Below, piece after piece: positions 42,001 to 46,153 of a stretch of DNA of 46,153 nt; position 1 is the stretch's first letter; each line of letters opens with the position of its first letter. Position numbers and translations under genes: made by a program. Below the pieces are notes generated by a model, which worked only from the letters and a program-made list of their open reading frames with translations, made no database searches and was not told the DNA's origin. The stretch spans positions 1 through 46,153 of the forward strand of contig NZ_JBHTBW010000057.1 of the NCBI RefSeq assembly GCF_042665195.1. Direction: 5' to 3'. This DNA is from Laceyella putida (lineage in GTDB: Bacteria > Bacillota > Bacilli > Thermoactinomycetales > Thermoactinomycetaceae).

Positions 42001-45000
42001 TGAAGAGCGGCAAATATACCTTGCGCCTCGCGGTGACCGACCAAGCGGGCAACACCTCGTATGAGCAACGGTATGTGTGGATCGACCCGCTCAACCGCCG
42101 CCTCGGCACGGAAGACTTCTGGGGCATGGAAACAACCGCTTCCGGTTATGGTTCCAGCGGCGTGAACCTCTCCAACGGAAACTTGGTGTTGGGCTATGAG
42201 GACGTGGAGATTGACGGACGCCAGTTTGACCCATCGATCGGCCGCACCTACAACAGCCAAGAGCAAAGCCCGTCGCTGATCGGGGTCGGTTGGCGCTTGA
42301 GTGTGGAAGCCTCCGTCCGCGAAGAGTCGAATGGCGATGTCACCTACATCGAAGCCGACGGCTCCCGCCATCGCTTTGTAAAGAATGCGGACGGCACTTA
42401 CGCCAATCCGAAGGGGATTTTCCTCAAGCTGACCAAGAACGCCGATGGCACCTTCACGTTAAGGGACATGGACCCGACCGGCATCAGCATGACCTTTAAC
42501 GCGCAAGGGCAAATGACGGTGATGGCGGACAAGAACAACAACAAGTTAACCTATGTGTACACAGGCAACCAGTTAACGAAAATGGTTGACGATGTGAACC
42601 GCGAGATCACCTTTGCCTATGGCAGCAACGACCTGGTTAGCGAAATCGGCTTGTACACTGGCAACAAAGTGCAATACGTGTACAACACCAACAACTTGCT
42701 CTCCGAAGTGAAGTTTGCGGATGTGAACGGCACCGTGTACCGCGCGTTGAAGTACGAATACAACGCCGACAAGCTGTTGAGCCAAGTGACCGATCCGCGC
42801 GGCAATGTCGTGACCTACACCTACAACGGCTTGCGGATCAGTGACATTGCCAGCAAGCACACGGCGCGGGAAGCGGCGACCGGCAACGAACGGACGCCCG
42901 TCACTGTCCATGAGACATTGACCTATGACTTAAGCAAAAATGAAGTGCACCTCTTAACCAGCGGTGAAACGGTTTCGCAAGAAATGGTCTATCGCCTCAA
43001 TGCGGATGGCAACTTGGTTGAGACCGTCACCGATCCGCAAGGGCTGAACATCAAGGAATCGGCAGTCTATGTGGACAACCTGGTGAAGGAATCGTTGGAC
43101 GCCAAAGGCAACAAAACGACGTTTGAATACGACGCTTTGGGCAATGTGACCAAGAAGACGCTGCCCACCTTCACCGACATCGACGGCGGCACGGTCACCC
43201 CGGTTTACACCTATGAATATAAGCCAGGGACCAGCCTGCTCACCAAAGAGACCGATCCGTTGGGACGTTCCACCACCCATGATTATGACGCCAATGGCAA
43301 CAAGACGCTGACGGTGGACAGCGACGGGTTCAAAACGACGTATGAATATGACCAATACGGCAACCAGACCAAAGAAACGACGGAGCGCGGCCCGCTCTAC
43401 GGTTACATTCCCAACTTCAGCTTTGAAGAAGGGGACACCACCGCACTCAAAGGATGGAAAACGTCGGGCGGCTGGGCGTTTGACACTGCCAATAAGAAAA
43501 ACGGCGCACGCAGTGTCAAGTTGACGGGCAACGCCAGTGTGGAAACGGATTATGTGCCGATCAAGACAGGCCGCCTGTCCGCGCGCGGACTCGCATGGGT
43601 GAAGCTCGATGCCGCTCAGGGCACCGGTGTGACGGGCGTCGTGACCTTCTATGACAGCAACAAGGCAAAGATCAGTGAAGCGTCCAGCCAAGCCGTCACC
43701 GGCACCGCCGATTGGAATCTGGTGCACATCGCCGCCGCCATCCCGGACAACGCCGCCTTTGTGACCTACAAGATCAACGCCGCAACCACGGGCGGAAGCG
43801 TTTATGTGGACAGCGTCTGGATGGAAGAAGCCAACTTGGTTGAGCGCTACAACTACAGCGCGGATGGGCTCTACTTAACATCCGATGTCGACCCGTACGG
43901 GCGTGAGACAAAGTACGAGTACGACCAAGCGGGCAACAAAGTGAAAGAAATCAACGCCCTGAACCAAATCGAACAGTTCAAGTATGATGCCGACCGCAAA
44001 GTGACGCAAGAGATCGACCGGTTGGGCAAAACGACCACCAACGAATACGACGCCAGCGGCAACCTGGTGAAGGTGACCAACCCGCTGAACCAAGTGGTGG
44101 AAACCTTCTATGATGAAAGCAACCGCGCCACCATGGTGCGCAACCCGAAAGTGACGAAAGTGATGTATGTGGGGCAAACCCCGCAAACACCGGAAGTGGT
44201 CAGCATCACGGAAGTGGACGAGTACAACGAGCTGGGCCAGAAAGTGGCGGAGAAAGACGGCAACGGCAACGTCATGTTCAACGAATATGACAAAGCGGGC
44301 CGCGTCACCAAAACGACCGACCCCCTCAAAAACGAACGCCGCTACTTCTATGATGAGAACGACAACCCGGTCAAGGAAGAAGATTGGGCGTACGACACCG
44401 CCACCAACACGCTGTACAAAAAAGGAACCATCGTTCACAAATACGACGAGTTGAACCAAGAGATTCTCGTGACCGACGCGACGGGACTGGAGAACAATTT
44501 CGTCGAGAAGAGCAAGTACGACGCCATCGGCAAAGAGATCAAGACCGTCACCGGTGCGGGATTGGTGCAGGAATTCGAATTTGACAAAGATGACGAACCG
44601 GTCTACACCAAGGAAAATACCACCCCGGTCAACGAAACCTGGGCGCTCCACGACGGGGACGGCAACTTGGCGATCGACCTCGATAAGCAAGGGGCCGAGT
44701 TCAAGATTTATGACGCCAATGAAAACCTCTTGCAAGTGGTGGACGCCGAAGGCAAGAAAACCAACTACTTCTATAACGAAGTGGGCGACAAAACGAAGCA
44801 AGTCGACCCTGATGGCACGGAGACGACCTGGGACTACGACGCCGAGGGGCAACTGACCAAAGAAACGGTCAAGCTGGTGCAACCGGACAACAGCGTCAAA
44901 TACATGATCACCGAGTACCAGTATGATGAGATCGGTCAGTTGACGAAGAAAATCATGAAAGAACAGTCCGGCGACACCGTCATCACGACCAAAGAGGGCA

Positions 45001-46153
45001 GTCTCTTCTACGACGAATTGGGTCGCGTGGTGAAGGAAAGCTGGATCAACGAAGGCAAAAAGACGGAGACCCGTTATTACTTCGACAACAACGGCAACCA
45101 GATTTACGCCTGGCTGTATGATGAAACCACACCCGTGCCGGTGGAGAAAGACACCGACGGCGACGGCTTCCTCAACAGCGAAACCAAGTCGGTGTATGAT
45201 GCCAACAACCGCCTCATCCAAGAGAGCGTGACCCATTCCGGCACGACGACCAACACTGACTACACCGACAAGAACAACACCGAAGTCGTCAAAACGCCGT
45301 TGGGCGACACCACGGTGTACCACGACGACAACGATCTCGTGAGTGAAATCGTCACGCCGATCGGCGACAGCTTCAAGTACCAATACGACAAGGATCAAAA
45401 CCTGCAACGCGTCACCGCACCCGGCGTCACCACCAATCTGACCTTCAACGGCGAGAAAGTGGCGACGATGAAAGCGACCAACAACGGCGGCGCCACGGTG
45501 GTGGATCTCGGCTACACGTTCACCGACGCCGAGCAAGTGGCGCAAGTGACCGACAAAGGCGCGGTGAAGAAGAAATACACCTACACCCAGGCCGGTTACC
45601 TGGAAACGGTGGAAGCCTACGGCAAGAAACTGAAATACACGCAAGATGGTAACGGCAACGTGACCAAGGTGGAGAACCTGACCACGGGCAAAACCAAAGA
45701 AGAGCTCACCTACGCGTCCGGCAACCGCATCGCCACCCGCAAGGAATACAACGAAACGACGGGAGCCTTGCTGCGCACGACCAACTACACCTTCAACGAT
45801 GAAGGCACCTTGACCAAAGCGAGCACCACCGAGGGCACCACCCAAACCGACGTGGAGTACCGCTACAACAGCGAAGACCAGCTCGTGTCCTACAGCAAAA
45901 CCGTCAACGGCCAAGTGCAGAAAACCGTCACCTACGAGTATGACCCGGACGGCAACCGCACCGCCAAGACCGTCGGCAATGTCCGCTATGAATTCCAGCG
46001 CGACAGCAACGACGAGATCTTCACCATGGCCAAAGAAGTGGAAGGCGCCACCGAAACGGTCATGCACTTCTACAAAGACGACGGTGGTAGACTGCTGGGC
46101 TTGAATTACAACGGCACCAACTACTACTACCAGTTTGACAGCCGCGGTGACGT
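39030..46153 (+). CDS. Giant secreted RHS/YD-repeat (WapA-like) protein, 5' part
   Basis: Open from ATG 39030 (GGAGGAG upstream) to the window end, at least 2374 residues and incomplete. Order seen: signal peptide (FASFVALALVVTT, cleavage near TQAA); a DNRLRE-like carbohydrate-binding region (DVYVNNGTYGGNN, about 290-470); two fibronectin-III-like domains (about 480-710); an Ig-like NBR1-type domain (LEVGEDTKVTITVRNEG, about 725-820); Ig-like domains to about 1020; a DUF6531-like start of the RHS shell (VNLSNGNLVLGYEDVEIDGR); then many YD repeats of the form GNVTKKT...YDANGNKT. A carbohydrate-binding-like module interrupts the repeats (FSFEEGDTTALKGWKTSG, about 1465-1610). Such proteins carry a variable C-terminal toxin inside the shell; that end and any immunity gene lie beyond the window. 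Confidence 0.93.
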   Translation, partial: MKVGRWLKRIFASFVALALVVTTVPMDGLVTEQTQAAQPEKVGRKKDDPRKNVKKVHEVKEKRTENSKTWRNNDLSETVEIFNHPVFYQEEGKKEWKEIDNRIAAEVKDSKEKGAFKFQNKANRFTLLFAERADKDLFKLKEGNDWLSYSIVGAKDAVGKVKNKESEILYEDVLKDTDVRIKVRHYGAKEDIVFKKKPAFDEIAYEVKTNLVAELKDQAVIFKDKKGGKEVWRFEPPYLRDARDVDSYKNKVELTEEKGKYLVKVQLDRAFLDDEKTEYPVVLDPTIKVGGTSTTTSDVYVNNGTYGGNNHGLEDELRTGYAPDVGDHRSYIKFGSGMPSLNGGLLTNAKFYIYKFFEPSSIDTSIRIHRAAGSWTSTSLIWNGQPGSSGSYTTKSFPRGTPNGWYNWDVTSLVNWWYDNPSQYHGLIMIDDKEAYTATNKTGTYRKFYSSDYGTGGPYAPRLEVTYSPKPGAPTGTAVGLGSGTSQGYVNLSWQAVPGATGYKVWIYNGKEYEAFDVGNTTSWTSKGKKIWPTAAQIAQGIYTFRRDNTGTELADDPRPLYTKAYDAAIQAGWTPGNQFTDYRTRLNYAFRVTAYNSMGETAKSDALVQTIDDQTKPTKPGTPTVANQRNDQFTISWPASSDTISGVQKYQVFMGTAPGQYNLVNGAEVTTASYTHPTPVDPRTKYYFKVRAIDGKGNVSADSTEGSETAYRQLDASIVSYSIPSPLEVGEDTKVTITVRNEGIEAWTKAKNIMLGSVHDPDHFTNANTRLELSDTDSIERGQTKTFTVTFNGGTAPGLFNTQWKMLKVGTGWFGDTLTQDVPVLDTEPPDAAIVINNGRTFTNNPDVTLSLKAKDLSGGAIEQKLKNEADAAYGPYEPYTATKNWRLSDGNGDKTVSVVFKDASGNESTPASASIQLDTNYPTAGLISPTELEYVSSTTDIKGSATDSDLKEYSLSYGEGDSPTSWTVFHTSTTPVSNGILGTWNPDGMKSGKYTLRLAVTDQAGNTSYEQRYVWIDPLNRRLGTEDFWGMETTASGYGSSGVNLSNGNLVLGYEDVEIDGRQFDPSIGRTYNSQEQSPSLIGVGWRLSVEASVREESNGDVTYIEADGSRHRFVKNADGTYANPKGIFLKLTKNADGTFTLRDMDPTGISMTFNAQGQMTVMADKNNNKLTYVYTGNQLTKMVDDVNREITFAYGSNDLVSEIGLYTGNKVQYVYNTNNLLSEVKFADVNGTVYRALKYEYNADKLLSQVTDPRGNVVTYTYNGLRISDIASKHTAREAATGNERTPVTVHETLTYDLSKNEVHLLTSGETVSQEMVYRLNADGNLVETVTDPQGLNIKESAVYVDNLVKESLDAKGNKTTFEYDALGNVTKKTLPTFTDIDGGTVTPVYTYEYKPGTSLLTKETDPLGRSTTHDYDANGNKTLTVDSDGFKTTYEYDQYGNQTKETTERGPLYGYIPNFSFEEGDTTALKGWKTSGGWAFDTANKKNGARSVKLTGNASVETDYVPIKTGRLSARGLAWVKLDAAQGTGVTGVVTFYDSNKAKISEASSQAVTGTADWNLVHIAAAIPDNAAFVTYKINAATTGGSVYVDSVWMEEANLVERYNYSADGLYLTSDVDPYGRETKYEYDQAGNKVKEINALNQIEQFKYDADRKVTQEIDRLGKTTTNEYDASGNLVKVTNPLNQVVETFYDESNRATMVRNPKVTKVMYVGQTPQTPEVVSITEVDEYNELGQKVAEKDGNGNVMFNEYDKAGRVTKTTDPLKNERRYFYDENDNPVKEEDWAYDTATNTLYKKGTIVHKYDELNQEILVTDATGLENNFVEKSKYDAIGKEIKTVTGAGLVQEFEFDKDDEPVYTKENTTPVNETWALHDGDGNLAIDLDKQGAEFKIYDANENLLQVVDAEGKKTNYFYNEVGDKTKQVDPDGTETTWDYDAEGQLTKETVKLVQPDNSVKYMITEYQYDEIGQLTKKIMKEQSGDTVITTKEGSLFYDELGRVVKESWINEGKKTETRYYFDNNGNQIYAWLYDETTPVPVEKDTDGDGFLNSETKSVYDANNRLIQESVTHSGTTTNTDYTDKNNTEVVKTPLGDTTVYHDDNDLVSEIVTPIGDSFKYQYDKDQNLQRVTAPGVTTNLTFNGEKVATMKATNNGGATVVDLGYTFTDAEQVAQVTDKGAVKKKYTYTQAGYLETVEAYGKKLKYTQDGNGNVTKVENLTTGKTKEELTYASGNRIATRKEYNETTGALLRTTNYTFNDEGTLTKASTTEGTTQTDVEYRYNSEDQLVSYSKTVNGQVQKTVTYEYDPDGNRTAKTVGNVRYEFQRDSNDEIFTMAKEVEGATETVMHFYKDDGGRLLGLNYNGTNYYYQFDSRGD

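Noticed and set aside
39012..42371. Long minus-strand open frames at 39012-40490 and 41130-42371
   Set aside because: Same cause: antisense of the RHS gene. The plus strand has a signal peptide, domains and a ribosome site.
43875..46067. A 730-residue open frame on the minus strand across the RHS gene
   Set aside because: It is the mirror of a long, GC-rich, repeat-containing plus-strand gene; its composition is rich in Phe/Val/Gly/His, it has no ribosome site and no recognisable domain.
39030..46153. Possible CRISPR or tandem DNA repeats in the RHS gene
   Set aside because: The repetition is at the protein level (YD motifs) and degenerate in DNA; no regular spacer-repeat structure exists.

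Overview
The window looks like a chromosome segment from a spore-forming Firmicute of the Bacillales, most likely a Thermoactinomycetaceae-type organism. This is inferred from moderate-GC genes with strong GGAGG ribosome sites, frequent GTG/TTG starts, YheC/YheD-type ATP-grasp genes, a YugN-like gene, HelD, an S-box riboswitch and cre-like sites. The species cannot be fixed from sequence alone. No rRNA, tRNA or CRISPR array was seen.

Layout. Bases 1-368 hold a broken IS200/IS605 transposase and its hairpins. A VanY-like lipoprotein peptidase, an MFS permease and a frameshifted DMT transporter follow (548-3686). Next comes a compact phosphonate cluster (3920-8700): PEP mutase, phosphonopyruvate decarboxylase and AEP transaminase, bracketed by two small YheC/YheD-type ATP-grasp proteins. 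The cluster is itself bracketed by imperfect direct repeats of the DMT gene 3' end, as expected of an inserted block. From 8973 to 15495 lie an FAD oxidoreductase, melA with a divergent AraC regulator, and helD.

An AT-rich accessory stretch (15536-21246) carries a frameshifted DUF4145-like gene, an HTH-TPR (RRNPP-like) regulator with a translationally coupled 16-codon ORF, a DUF3970-like gene, and a three-gene operon ending in a divergent protein-kinase homologue. Bases 21608-27372 are ordinary metabolic genes (DoxX, VOC, aldose epimerase, YugN, CobW GTPase, 6-phospho-beta-glucosidase). Bases 27444-33831 hold a TetR gene with operator and a transporter remnant, a secreted small protein, a nucleotidyltransferase, DUF3800, ThuA, DUF2071, a YczE-like protein and a DoxX-like membrane protein. 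Bases 34103-35506 hold three small membrane or regulatory genes and a second DoxX.

An S-box (SAM) riboswitch at 35975 precedes methionine genes metY and metA, both broken. From 39030 to the window end runs the start of a giant secreted RHS/YD-repeat protein (at least 2374 residues) whose C-terminal, probably toxic, end lies outside the window.

The most unusual part is the phosphonate block. It has the full route to 2-aminoethylphosphonate, but no cytidylyltransferase or LicD-like transferase is visible. Two peptide-ligase-like ATP-grasp enzymes stand instead, which suggests amide coupling of AEP to a carboxylate, perhaps on a spore-coat or peptide acceptor. That is inference. Several genes carry single-base indels, mostly in homopolymers, so assembly error must be separated from true decay.
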